A stretch of DNA of 16,116 nt from Caryophanales bacterium (GTDB lineage Bacteria; Bacillota_I; Bacilli_A; RFN20; JAISJY01), in contig JAISJY010000049.1 of the NCBI GenBank assembly GCA_031261365.1, forward strand, positions 1-16,116, written 5' to 3'. Made by a program: the position numbers and the translations under genes. Below the pieces are notes generated by a model that was not told the DNA's origin, searched no databases, and saw nothing but the letters and a program-made list of their open reading frames with translations. Numbering within the stretch: the stretch's first letter is position 1; each line of letters starts with the position of its first letter. Shown here piece by piece: positions 8,535 through 16,002 of the stretch.

Positions 8535-8930
8535 TTAAACTATTGGAGTAATGTAATCTGAGATAAGGGGCATAAAAACTGTTTGATAGTCACAACTATA
8601 TTTATAATGTCTAAGCAACTTTGAATTAGCATCATATTCATTAACACGGTATGGTTCAAATTTTAGATATCTGTTACTTTTTCTTACTATAAAATAATAT
8701 TCAGACATACATTTACATTCACTATATTGGTATTTATAATTTATCTTTCTTAAATCTAAAAGAAAATTATCTTTTTCTGTTCCATCAATTTCTTTTGTTA
8801 ATTCATAATAGTAAAACTCTATTTTTTCAATTTCACTAGACTTAAAGACAAAGTTTTTAATAGATGAACAACCATTTAAAAGAAGACAAGTGCCCATCAG
8901 CATTAAAATCATAGTTTTATATTTTTTCAT
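8535..8930 (-). CDS. Small lipoprotein of unknown function
   Basis: A 131-residue protein with a clear lipoprotein signal: positive start (MKKYK), hydrophobic core, and lipobox LLNGC with the lipidated cysteine at 21. The mature part is about 110 residues with no further membrane segment, and contains a tyrosine-rich stretch and a CKC pair (near residues 56-58). It should be anchored to the outer face of the membrane. I do not recognise the family. The start at 8930 follows the upstream gene's stop by 21 nt with a weak AAAGAG site in the gap, so it is probably co-transcribed with the small membrane protein at 8952-9284. No terminator is visible downstream. Confidence 0.72.
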   Translation of the reverse strand: MKKYKTMILMLMGTCLLLNGCSSIKNFVFKSSEIEKIEFYYYELTKEIDGTEKDNFLLDLRKINYKYQYSECKCMSEYYFIVRKSNRYLKFEPYRVNEYDANSKLLRHYKYSCDYQTVFMPLISDYITPIV

Positions 8931-8951
8931 ATATTGCTCTTTATGTAAAAA

Positions 8952-9284
8952 CTAAACACCCCTACCATAAAAACTGTCGGCAAACCACCAAATACCAATA
9001 GATATTATTAATAATAAAAGAGTTAAATAATAAAGAGTAGTAAATATTACTTTGGTTGACTTTTTTTCACTTTTTATCTTAATCATTAAAAATATAAATG
9101 AAAGTATGCTTAAAATAACCCCTGTAGATATTTTATATTCATAGCCATGCCACCGACTATTAATTGAGCCAAAAATAAGTGGACTTATTAAAAAAATAAA
9201 TAAAAAATGCAGTAAAACAACAACAGATAACAATATTATATTAGCTTTTTGACGCGGTTTCATCGTTTCTTCAACTTTTTCCAT
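8952..9284 (-). CDS. Small three-helix membrane protein of unknown function
   Basis: A 110-residue protein with a charged N terminus (MEKVEETMKPRQK) followed by three hydrophobic segments of about residues 15-38, 52-67 and 80-101, and a short polar tail ending FYGRGV. It should be an integral cytoplasmic-membrane protein. No known family signature is visible. The start at 9284 is chosen because AAAGGAGGT lies about 7-8 nt upstream (9292-9300), a near-perfect ribosome site; the internal Met8 has nothing comparable. It lies between two lipoprotein genes on the same strand and is likely the first gene of an operon with the lipoprotein at 8535-8930. Confidence 0.75.
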   Translation of the reverse strand: MEKVEETMKPRQKANIILLSVVVLLHFLFIFLISPLIFGSINSRWHGYEYKISTGVILSILSFIFLMIKIKSEKKSTKVIFTTLYYLTLLLLIISIGIWWFADSFYGRGV

Positions 9285-9309
9285 ATTATTTACCTCCTTT
9301 GTTCCTCCA

Positions 9310-9337
9310 ATTATACTCTTATTTATAAAAGTAAAGA
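9310..9337 (-). promoter_or_regulatory. Putative promoter of the small membrane protein and downstream lipoprotein
   Basis: On the minus strand TATAAT at 9315-9310 is preceded, after 16 nt, by a poor -35 (TCTTTA, 9337-9332). The predicted start near 9303 gives a leader of about 18 nt that holds the strong AAAGGAGGT ribosome site. It lies just downstream of the stop codon of the upstream lipoprotein gene. Confidence 0.5.
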
Positions 9338-9344
9338 TAATTAT

Positions 9345-9974
9345 TTACCATGGCATGGTTATTTCAGTTCCCTTTGGTTCTTCCCAAAGGTTTCTCCAAA
9401 AAAACTCAAAAGTAGTATTCTTCCTATGAATGAATAAACTTCTAACTCCATAACCTTTGGCAGTTTCAAGTAGAAATAAAGGAGAAGATGTTAATTCTTC
9501 ATAACTATCAACCGAGACAATTCCAATGGTTATTTCTACAGCAGTGTTTTTTTCTAATTCCAGTGTCCTTGGGTCAAGTTTCCAGATAGATTTTATTTTA
9601 TAAAGAAGAGGTGAATAGTTCAAATCTAATTCACCATTCTCTCGGAAATCTTCTAACTTCCCCGAATAAATCACTTTATCATTCATAACAATTTGATAAC
9701 CAAATAAGTTCCAAGGGTCAGTATCTGTTACCATATCATTATTCGTATTAAAAACAAGTTCATTATCTATTAAAGAAAAATAACATGCATGACCAAAATA
9801 TAAGGAAATGTCTATTTCTTTTTTGGTTGATTTTGCAGTTTCATATGCAACAAACATAGCAGGAGTTCCCATCGGTTTTGAACTAATTTCAAAGCCTATT
9901 TTAACTGTATTTGAACAAGAAGAAAGTAAGAAAATTGAACTTAGTAATAAATGTAATAAAATTGTTTTTCTCAT
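9345..9974 (-). CDS. Lipoprotein of unknown function
   Basis: A 209-residue protein with a lipoprotein signal peptide: MRK, a hydrophobic stretch, and lipobox LLSSC with the cysteine at about residue 20. The mature domain is about 190 residues, aspartate- and aromatic-rich, with no transmembrane segment and no motif I can assign; alternating hydrophobic patterns such as NTAVEITIGIVSV suggest a beta-rich fold. It should be tethered to the outside of the membrane. GAGGG at 9981-9977 is only 2 nt from the ATG, closer than usual, so the site is weak. Hand counts of several 60-base lines give about 30-35% GC in much of this gene against 22-23% in sampled lines of the SNF2 and PLC genes, a mild compositional difference that may hint at transfer. 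It is divergent from tgt. Confidence 0.72.
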   Translation of the reverse strand: MRKTILLHLLLSSIFLLSSCSNTVKIGFEISSKPMGTPAMFVAYETAKSTKKEIDISLYFGHACYFSLIDNELVFNTNNDMVTDTDPWNLFGYQIVMNDKVIYSGKLEDFRENGELDLNYSPLLYKIKSIWKLDPRTLELEKNTAVEITIGIVSVDSYEELTSSPLFLLETAKGYGVRSLFIHRKNTTFEFFWRNLWEEPKGTEITMPW

Positions 9975-9992
9975 TTCCCTCTATATGATTTT

Positions 9993-10001
9993 ATTTTACC
10001 A
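9993..10001 (-). promoter_or_regulatory. Putative extended -10 promoter of the 209-residue lipoprotein gene
   Basis: TGGTAAAAT reads on the minus strand at 10001-9993, an extended -10 element without a recognisable -35. The start would fall near 9986, giving a leader of about 12 nt. Confidence 0.4.
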
Positions 10002-10010
10002 TATACAACT

Positions 10011-10039
10011 ATACTTTTGATAATAATCTAAAAAAGTAT
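10011..10039. repeat. Inverted repeat in the lipoprotein/tgt divergent region
   Basis: ATACTTTT (10011-10018) and AAAAGTAT (10032-10039) are perfect inverted repeats separated by 13 nt, with a further GAT/ATC pair inside the loop. It lies midway between two divergent -10 elements, where an operator would be expected. The sequence is AT-only apart from a few bases, so chance is possible. Confidence 0.35.
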
Positions 10040-10055
10040 CTAAATAAATACAAAA

Positions 10056-10064
10056 TGTTATAAT
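10056..10064 (+). promoter_or_regulatory. Putative extended -10 promoter of tgt, leaderless arrangement
   Basis: TGTTATAAT at 10056-10064 is a perfect extended -10. Transcription would start near 10071, within about 3 nt of the ATG at 10074. No Shine-Dalgarno sequence lies before the ATG (TTTTTAAGCA), and no -35 is evident. No preQ1 riboswitch can fit between this promoter and the gene. Confidence 0.55.
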
Positions 10065-10073
10065 TTTTAAGCA

Positions 10074-11210
10074 ATGAAAGAAAATTGGTTTGAAGTAATA
10101 CACGAAGATAAAAAAAGTAAAGCCCGAGTAGGTGTCTTACATACTTTACACGGTGATGTCTTTACACCTGTTTTTATGCCTGTTGGTACTCAAGGAACAG
10201 TTAAATATTTATCTAATGAAGAATTAAAAGCCATAGGTAGTCAAATCATTTTAAGTAATACTTATCATTTATGGTTAAGACCAGGTGAAAATGTTATAGA
10301 AAATGCAGGTGGTTTACAAAAGTTTACTAACTATAATGCCCCTATGTTAACAGATTCTGGAGGCTTTCAAGTGTTTTCTTTAGCCTCTACTAGAAAAATA
10401 AATGAAGAAGGTGTTACTTTTAAAAATCATTTAAATGGTGATTTATTATTCTTATCACCTGAAAAATCAATTCAAATACAAAACAAATTAGGGGCAGATA
10501 TTATTATGAGTTTTGATGAATGCCCCGCTTACCCTAGTGAATATGATTATCTCAAAAACTCTGTTGAAAGAACAGTCCGCTGGGCTAAAAGAGGAAAAGA
10601 AGTTCACCAAAGAGAAGACCAAGCTTTATTTGGTATTGTTCAAGGAGCAGACAAAGAAGAATTAAGAAAATATTCAGCTGAAGAATTAGTTAAAATAGGT
10701 TTTGATGGTTATTCCATAGGTGGTACTTCAGTCGGAGAAGACAAAGAAACAATGAAAAAAATGGTAGATTACTCTGTTAAATATCTTCCTAAAAATAAAC
10801 CGATATATCAAATGGGAATAGGTTCTTATGATGCTATATTTGAAGGAGTTTTAAGAGGTGTTGATATGTTTGACTGTGTTCTTCCAACTCGTATTGCTAG
10901 ACATGGAGCTTTAATGACTAGTCAAGGAAGAATAAATATTAGAGATAAACAATATGAATATGATTTATCACCCCTTGACCCAGAATGTAATTGTGAAACA
11001 TGCCGTAATTATACTCGCTCCTATTTAAGACATTTATATCGAGTTGATGAAGGCTTAGGCAAAAGACTTCTATCACTTCATAATTTAAGGTTCTTATTAA
11101 AACTAACCGAAGATATGCGAAAAGCTATTTTAGAAGATAGATTTATTGAGTTTAAAGAAGAGTTTTTTAATAAATATAATTTAAACAAAATTAATCCGAA
11201 AGGTTTTTAA
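10074..11210 (+). CDS. tgt: tRNA-guanine transglycosylase
   Basis: Tgt exchanges guanine-34 in the GUN anticodons of Asp, Asn, His and Tyr tRNAs for a 7-deazaguanine base, preQ1 in bacteria that make queuosine. The 378-residue length is normal for the bacterial enzyme. Visible signatures are SNTYHLWLRPG near 61-71, DSGGFQVFS with catalytic D94, MSFDEC with D148, the GVDMFDCVLPTR block at 262-273 that carries the nucleophilic aspartate, and the zinc site C304, C306, C309, H335 (CNCETC followed by LLSLHN). All expected residues are present. The N terminus aligns with the family from the annotated Met, so the start is sound despite the absence of a ribosome site. queA begins 1 nt after the stop codon, and queH follows, so preQ1 rather than queuine is the likely substrate, by inference from context. 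Confidence 0.98.
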   Translation: MKENWFEVIHEDKKSKARVGVLHTLHGDVFTPVFMPVGTQGTVKYLSNEELKAIGSQIILSNTYHLWLRPGENVIENAGGLQKFTNYNAPMLTDSGGFQVFSLASTRKINEEGVTFKNHLNGDLLFLSPEKSIQIQNKLGADIIMSFDECPAYPSEYDYLKNSVERTVRWAKRGKEVHQREDQALFGIVQGADKEELRKYSAEELVKIGFDGYSIGGTSVGEDKETMKKMVDYSVKYLPKNKPIYQMGIGSYDAIFEGVLRGVDMFDCVLPTRIARHGALMTSQGRINIRDKQYEYDLSPLDPECNCETCRNYTRSYLRHLYRVDEGLGKRLLSLHNLRFLLKLTEDMRKAILEDRFIEFKEEFFNKYNLNKINPKGF

Positions 11211-11211
11211 A

Positions 11212-12231
11212 ATGAAATTAACAGATTTTGATTATTATCTACCTGAAAAACTAATTGCTCAAACCCCTTTAGAAAAAAGAGATGCCTCGCGTTTAATGGT
11301 TATAGATAGAGAAAAACAAACTTATAAACATGATACTTTTGAAAACATTGTTAATTATTTAAAGGAAGGAGATGTCCTCGTTAGAAACAATACTAAAGTA
11401 ATGCCTTCTCGTATCTATGCTCAAAAAGCTATAACAGGTGCCCATGTTGAACTCTTAATATTAAAAATAGAAAATGATATTGTTAAATGTTTAGTGGGTA
11501 ATGCTAGAACTGTCAAAGTCGGGACTGAACTTCTTATCTCTGATAAATTAAAAGCCATATGTTTAGAAAAACAAGAAGACGGTATTAGAGTTTTTAAGTT
11601 TATCTTTGTTGGAATATTATTAGAAATATTAGCCGAAGTAGGAACAATGCCTCTACCTCCTTATATTCATAAAAGTTTAAAAGACCAAAACAGATACCAA
11701 ACCATCTATGCCAAAGAATTAGGTTCAGCCGCTGCTCCAACAGCTGGGCTACATTTTACTGATACTCTCTTTCAAAAACTAAAAGAAAAAGGAATAATAG
11801 TTGTTGATATAACTTTACATGTTGGTTTAGGAACTTTTAAATCTGTGAAAGACGACAACATTTTAAATCATCATATGCATAGTGAAGCTTATTATATTGC
11901 TCAAGATACTGCTGATATTCTTAATAAAGCAATAGAAGATAAAAGAAGAATAATTGCTGTTGGAACTACTTCATGCCGTACGCTTGAAACTGAATTAAAT
12001 AAAAATACTACCTTTAAAGAAATAAGTGATAACTCAGAAATATTTATCTATCCCGGTTATCAATTTAAAGCGATAAACGGTTTAATAACAAACTTTCATT
12101 TACCAAAATCAACTCTAATAATGTTAGTATCTGCTTTTACTAATTTAGATTTTATTAAAGAATGTTACCAAGAAGCCATTAAAGAAAATTATAGATTTTT
12201 CTCTTTTGGTGATGCTATGCTTATCTTATGA
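11212..12231 (+). CDS. queA: S-adenosylmethionine:tRNA ribosyltransferase-isomerase
   Basis: QueA transfers and isomerises the ribosyl part of S-adenosylmethionine onto preQ1 at tRNA position 34, making epoxyqueuosine. The 339-residue protein is full length. It begins LTDFDYYLPEKLIAQTPLEKR and carries RNNTKVMPSRIYA, GTMPLPPYI, GSAAAPTAGLHFT, HVGLGTFKSV, VGTTSCRTLE and TNFHLPKSTLIML, the blocks expected of this family in the expected order. The start follows the tgt stop by 1 nt, with an AAAGG in the last tgt codons serving as ribosome site. Its TGA stop overlaps the queH ATG (ATGA at 12228-12231), giving translational coupling. It is the middle gene of the three-gene queuosine operon. Confidence 0.98.
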   Translation: MKLTDFDYYLPEKLIAQTPLEKRDASRLMVIDREKQTYKHDTFENIVNYLKEGDVLVRNNTKVMPSRIYAQKAITGAHVELLILKIENDIVKCLVGNARTVKVGTELLISDKLKAICLEKQEDGIRVFKFIFVGILLEILAEVGTMPLPPYIHKSLKDQNRYQTIYAKELGSAAAPTAGLHFTDTLFQKLKEKGIIVVDITLHVGLGTFKSVKDDNILNHHMHSEAYYIAQDTADILNKAIEDKRRIIAVGTTSCRTLETELNKNTTFKEISDNSEIFIYPGYQFKAINGLITNFHLPKSTLIMLVSAFTNLDFIKECYQEAIKENYRFFSFGDAMLIL

Positions 12232-12842
12232 AACCTCAAAATTATTATCAACAAATGCTTAAAACATTTAAAGAAGTTTCTCTATTAGAAAAGAAACCCT
12301 CTTTATTATTACACTCTTGTTGTGCTCCTTGTAACTGTTATGTTATGGCAATATTAATTAAATATTTTGAAATAACTTTATATTTTAATAATAGTAATAT
12401 TTATGAAAAAGAGGAATATGAAAAAAGATTAGAAGAATTAGAAAGGTATTTATCTTTTTTTAATAAAGAAAATCAAAGTAATATTAAAATGATTATTGAA
12501 CCTTATGAACCTTTAATCTTTGATACTTATCTCAACCCTTTAAAAGAAGAAAAAGAAGGAGCTAAAAGATGTTATGTTTGTTACTATAAAAGATTAGAAC
12601 AAAATAGAAATTATGCTTTAAAGAACAACTTTGCTTACTTTACAACTGTTATGAGTATTAGTAGAAGAAAGAACAATACCTATTTAAATGAAATTGGAAC
12701 TATTTTAGAAACTAAAGAATTAAACTTTCTCTTAGCTGACTTTAAAAAAGACGGAGGACAAGAAAAAGGTATAGAAATAAGTAAACAATTTAAAATGTAC
12801 CGTCAAACCTTTTGTGGTTGTAAATATTCTAAAAAGTATTAA
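12228..12842 (+). CDS. queH: Epoxyqueuosine reductase QueH
   Basis: QueH reduces epoxyqueuosine in tRNA to queuosine, the final step; it is a non-homologous replacement for the cobalamin-dependent QueG. The 204-residue protein has the family's cysteine motifs: HSCCAPCNC near the N terminus (C31, C32, C35), RCYVCYYKRLE with C115 and C118, and a C-terminal FCGC (C196, C198) preceded by YRQ. These are proposed to hold an iron-sulfur cluster and a second metal site. Length is typical. It overlaps queA by 4 nt, and its TAA stop (12840-12842) is interlocked with the stop of the convergent YcxB-like gene. Assignment rests on the cysteine pattern together with the tgt-queA neighbours. Confidence 0.95.
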   Translation: MKPQNYYQQMLKTFKEVSLLEKKPSLLLHSCCAPCNCYVMAILIKYFEITLYFNNSNIYEKEEYEKRLEELERYLSFFNKENQSNIKMIIEPYEPLIFDTYLNPLKEEKEGAKRCYVCYYKRLEQNRNYALKNNFAYFTTVMSISRRKNNTYLNEIGTILETKELNFLLADFKKDGGQEKGIEISKQFKMYRQTFCGCKYSKKY

Positions 12843-13405
12843 TCTTTTTTATCTTCAATAACAACTTCTTCTTTACCGTCTAAACTATCAAGATTTTTCT
12901 TAATATCTAAATCTTTATTTTTAAACCATAATAATAAAGTATTATATTCTTCTTCATTAAACTCTCTTTTAGGAATGATAATACCTTGTTGAGGAGCAAC
13001 TAATAAAACAATAAGCCCCGCTTTAATAATTATTTTATAAAGTTCAAGATACTTTAATTCAACAACACCATTTTCATTTATTTGTTTAACACTATGTTCT
13101 CCAAACTCTAATTCAATATTTTGAGAAACATCTAGATTTCTTTTATAGGCTCTTTTAGTACCAATAAAAGTTAATAAACCAATATAAATTAAAATAAAAA
13201 CATAACCGATAACAAAATATAATAAAGCTTCTAAAATAAAAGGACCTGTAAATAAAACCTCACTATCTTTATGCCGAGAAAAAGTAATAAAAAAGGCTAA
13301 TAATAAAACTAAAACAAAATAAATAATTAATTGAACCAAAACTCTGGTAAATAAAAAGTTATATTTAATGTAATCCTTTAAAGTCAAACTATATTTCTTG
13401 TTCAT
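12839..13405 (-). CDS. YcxB-like membrane protein
   Basis: A 188-residue protein with two membrane helices (about 19-42 and 57-83) followed by a cytoplasmic domain resembling the YcxB-like C-terminal domain. The region from about 91 to 165 (IELEFGEHSVKQI, VELKYLELYKIII, LIVLLVAPQQGIIIPKREF) has the typical alternation of beta-strands and the closing IIPKR motif. The tail is acidic and lysine-rich. Function is unknown for the family. The start at 13405 follows AAGGAGG with 6-7 nt spacing inside the end of the preceding gene, and the two frames overlap by 17 nt, so it is co-transcribed with the fusion protein gene. Its stop is interlocked with that of queH. Confidence 0.75.
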   Translation of the reverse strand: MNKKYSLTLKDYIKYNFLFTRVLVQLIIYFVLVLLLAFFITFSRHKDSEVLFTGPFILEALLYFVIGYVFILIYIGLLTFIGTKRAYKRNLDVSQNIELEFGEHSVKQINENGVVELKYLELYKIIIKAGLIVLLVAPQQGIIIPKREFNEEEYNTLLLWFKNKDLDIKKNLDSLDGKEEVVIEDKKD

Positions 13406-14894
13406 TTAGAACCTCCTTATTAATATATTTATCTATGGCTTTGCCAACTCCGTTTTCATTATTACTCTCCGTAATATAATTTGCTATTTGCAAAAGAGCA
13501 GGAGAAGCGTTTCTCATAGCAACTTTAATTTTAGCATATTTTAACATAGAAATATCATTTTCTTCATCTCCAATAGCCATAACATTAAAATAATCATAAC
13601 CTAAATATTCACTTAAAGCTTTTAAAGCACTACCTTTGTTTATATCTTTAGGAAGTATCTCTAAAAAATGAGGAGCTGAAAAAGTTATATTGTATCTTTT
13701 CAAAAGACTTTCAGGTAATGATTTCTTTAAAGGTAATAATTTATCAGGTGTATCAGAATACATAAACTTACTAATTTTACTATTATTATCTAATTTCTCG
13801 TATGGCATTTTAATAACTTTCAAACCATTATAAATAGTCTCCAATTTAGAATAATCATTATGAAACTCGGTATAACAAATATCACCAACATATAATTGAG
13901 TATGTATTTTATGTTTGTCAGCTATCTCTTTTAAAACTAAAACTTCACTTAATTTTAAAAACTCTTCTTCTATAACTAAACCTTCAGCATTATTAACAAT
14001 TCTACTCCCATTTAAACAAATAGCATAATTATCTTCATTTAAAATATTCAAATCTTTTAAATAAGGAACAATACCAGAATATGGTCTCCCTGTCGCGATA
14101 ACTATTTTAACAGTCTCACTCGCTTTTTTAAGACTATTTATAGTTTCAACTAATAACTTTCTATCATCGGTTAATAAAGTTCCATCAATATCAATTCCCA
14201 CCACTTTTATTGGAGCATTTTTAGTTTTAGAAGTAACATAAACATCATACAAAATAAAAGCAAGACAAAATATCACTATACTAACAACAATAAAGATAGC
14301 ACAATTAGCAAAGAATTGAGCAGGTAAAAGAAGAATAACCTCATCTAAAGAAGGGTCAAAAATCCAATTATCTTGACCTGGAAAAAAGATATGGTGAAAG
14401 ACTTCAAAGCCTGTATCAAAGTTAAATAAAACCATTATTCCCACAAAAAGAGCTAAAACAATTAAAGAACAACCCACATATAAATAAGGAGTTCTTTTAT
14501 TAAACTTATAAAAAGAAATATATTTATTTTGTTTTAAAAAGATTTGAATAATTATAATAAAACCACTAGTAATAATTAAAGCAAAAATATCTAATAAGAA
14601 AAGATTTTTAACATCTACAAAATGTAAAGCTCCCTCTTCACTAGATGCTAAAGGGACAACATTATATTCCCCTAAACCTATTAAATAATTCATTAAAGAA
14701 TCAAAAACTTTTTTAATTTCTGGTATTTGTAAAGTTCTATACAAACTAGGAATAGTCATTTTATTTATGGCTAAAGCTTCAATTTGCCAATAATAAAAAG
14801 GTCTAAACAAAATAGGTAAAGCAATTGAAAAACTAATAATAAAAACTATCAAAATTAAAATATAAAAGATAGTAAATGATTTACTCCTTTTCAT
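13389..14894 (-). CDS. Fusion: DUF1461/TIGR01906-like membrane domain plus Cof-type HAD phosphatase
   Basis: A 501-residue two-part protein. The first 220 residues hold four hydrophobic segments (about 8-30, 97-120, 137-157, 190-217) and blocks resembling the TIGR01906/DUF1461 integral membrane family: PFYYWQ near 32, HFVDVKNLF at 91-99, and FPGQDNWIFDPSLDEVILLLPAQFF at about 171-195 (discontinuous conservation). From 231 onward is a Cof-type HAD hydrolase: DIDGTLLTDD with nucleophile D235 and D237, ATGRPY (motif II), the long C2 cap, a lysine near the end of the cap in DINKGSAL, and GDEENDISML (motif III-IV). All HAD residues look intact, so phosphatase activity toward a small phosphorylated metabolite is likely, now tethered to the membrane on the cytoplasmic side. 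The ATG overlaps the ychF stop (ATGA, 14891-14894). Confidence 0.85.
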   Translation of the reverse strand: MKRSKSFTIFYILILIVFIISFSIALPILFRPFYYWQIEALAINKMTIPSLYRTLQIPEIKKVFDSLMNYLIGLGEYNVVPLASSEEGALHFVDVKNLFLLDIFALIITSGFIIIIQIFLKQNKYISFYKFNKRTPYLYVGCSLIVLALFVGIMVLFNFDTGFEVFHHIFFPGQDNWIFDPSLDEVILLLPAQFFANCAIFIVVSIVIFCLAFILYDVYVTSKTKNAPIKVVGIDIDGTLLTDDRKLLVETINSLKKASETVKIVIATGRPYSGIVPYLKDLNILNEDNYAICLNGSRIVNNAEGLVIEEEFLKLSEVLVLKEIADKHKIHTQLYVGDICYTEFHNDYSKLETIYNGLKVIKMPYEKLDNNSKISKFMYSDTPDKLLPLKKSLPESLLKRYNITFSAPHFLEILPKDINKGSALKALSEYLGYDYFNVMAIGDEENDISMLKYAKIKVAMRNASPALLQIANYITESNNENGVGKAIDKYINKEVLNEQEI

Positions 14895-15991
14895 ACATTA
14901 AACTTAAAGAAAACAATATCACCATCTTGCATAATATATGTCTTCCCCTCTTGTCTATATTTACCAGCTAATTTAATAGAAGCTTCACTTTGATATACAA
15001 CAAAATCTTCATATTTATAAACTTCTGCTTTAATAAAACCTCTTTGAAAATCTGTATGAATAATCCCTGCACATTCTGGAGCAGTCATACCCTTTTTAAA
15101 AGTCCATGCCCGGCATTCATCTTTGCCACTTGTAAAGAAAGTTTGTAAATCTAACAATTTATAAGTCTCCTTAATCAAAACATCTAAACCACTTTCTAAT
15201 AAACCATAATCATTTAAAAAAAGTTGCTTATCTTCATCTAATTCCGCTAATTCAGCTTCAATTTGAGCATTAATAGGAACAACTAAACAATTTTCATTCT
15301 TGCCTAATTCTACTAATTTAGCATATTCTGGATTAGATAAAGGGTCTTTTAAATCCTTTTCTGAAATATTACCCACATAAATAACAGGTTTAGCAGTTAG
15401 TAAAGAAAAACTCTTAATCAAAGCTTTTTGTTCAACACTACAAGGAAAAGTTCTAATAGTTTTAACTTGATTTAAGTGTTCTAATAAAGGTTTTAATAAG
15501 TTGTATTCTAATAAAGCATCTTTATCTTTATTAACTTGAGCTTTTTTTTCAACCTTTTGAATTCTTTTTTCAACCGTTTCAATATCTGCAAAAATAAGTT
15601 CTGAAGTAATAGTATCAACATCTCTTAAAGCATCAACACTACCTTCAACATGAACTATTTCACTATTATCAAAACATCTAACAACTTCAATAATAGCATC
15701 AGTCTCTCTAATATTAGCTAAAAACTGATTACCTAATCCTTCGCCTTGACTAGCCCCTTTAATTAAACCTGCTATATCAATAAACTCAATAGTTGCATTT
15801 ACTTTTTTTAATGGTTTATAAAAATTAGTTAATTCATCTAATCTATAATCTGCGACATTAACAATACCAGAGTTGGCTTTAATAGTGGCAAAAGGATAAT
15901 TACTTGCCTCAACTTTAGAGTTTGTTATTGCATTAAATAATGTTGATTTGCCAACATTAGGTAATCCGACAATACCTGCTGTTAATCCCAT
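14891..15991 (-). CDS. ychF: Obg-like ATPase YchF
   Basis: YchF is a ribosome- and proteasome-associated P-loop NTPase of the Obg group that prefers ATP and is linked to translation and stress responses. The 366-residue protein is full length. It shows the P-loop GLPNVGKS at 9-16, switch/G3 motif DIAG at 72-75 followed by KGASQGEGLGNQFL, and NISE at 208-211, the NxxE variant in place of NKxD that explains ATP over GTP preference in the family. A helical coiled-coil region lies at about 131-185, and the C-terminal TGS domain at about 281-364 contains the DECRAWTFKKGMTAPECAG block. The start at 15991 is set by AGGAG at 16002-15998, 6 nt upstream. It is the first gene of a three-gene overlapping set. 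Confidence 0.98.
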   Translation of the reverse strand: MGLTAGIVGLPNVGKSTLFNAITNSKVEASNYPFATIKANSGIVNVADYRLDELTNFYKPLKKVNATIEFIDIAGLIKGASQGEGLGNQFLANIRETDAIIEVVRCFDNSEIVHVEGSVDALRDVDTITSELIFADIETVEKRIQKVEKKAQVNKDKDALLEYNLLKPLLEHLNQVKTIRTFPCSVEQKALIKSFSLLTAKPVIYVGNISEKDLKDPLSNPEYAKLVELGKNENCLVVPINAQIEAELAELDEDKQLFLNDYGLLESGLDVLIKETYKLLDLQTFFTSGKDECRAWTFKKGMTAPECAGIIHTDFQRGFIKAEVYKYEDFVVYQSEASIKLAGKYRQEGKTYIMQDGDIVFFKFNV

Positions 15992-16002
15992 ATTAATCTC
16001 CT

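Noticed and set aside
9249..9437. Plus-strand open frame of 62 codons overlapping two minus-strand genes
   Set aside because: It runs antisense across the well-supported membrane protein start and lipoprotein end, has no ribosome site and no recognisable features.
9808..10020. Plus-strand open frame of 70 codons
   Set aside because: It is antisense to the lipoprotein signal peptide region; the lipobox and N-terminal signal on the minus strand are far better support.
9975..10073. preQ1 riboswitch upstream of tgt
   Set aside because: No preQ1-type stem with the C-rich loop and A-rich tail is visible, and the promoter lies too close to the ATG to leave a leader.
12831..12850. Hairpin AAAAAG / CTTTTT at the queH end, as a bidirectional terminator
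   Set aside because: The stem is nearly all A-T with one G-C pair and uses the T-run as part of the stem, so it would be too weak for intrinsic termination.
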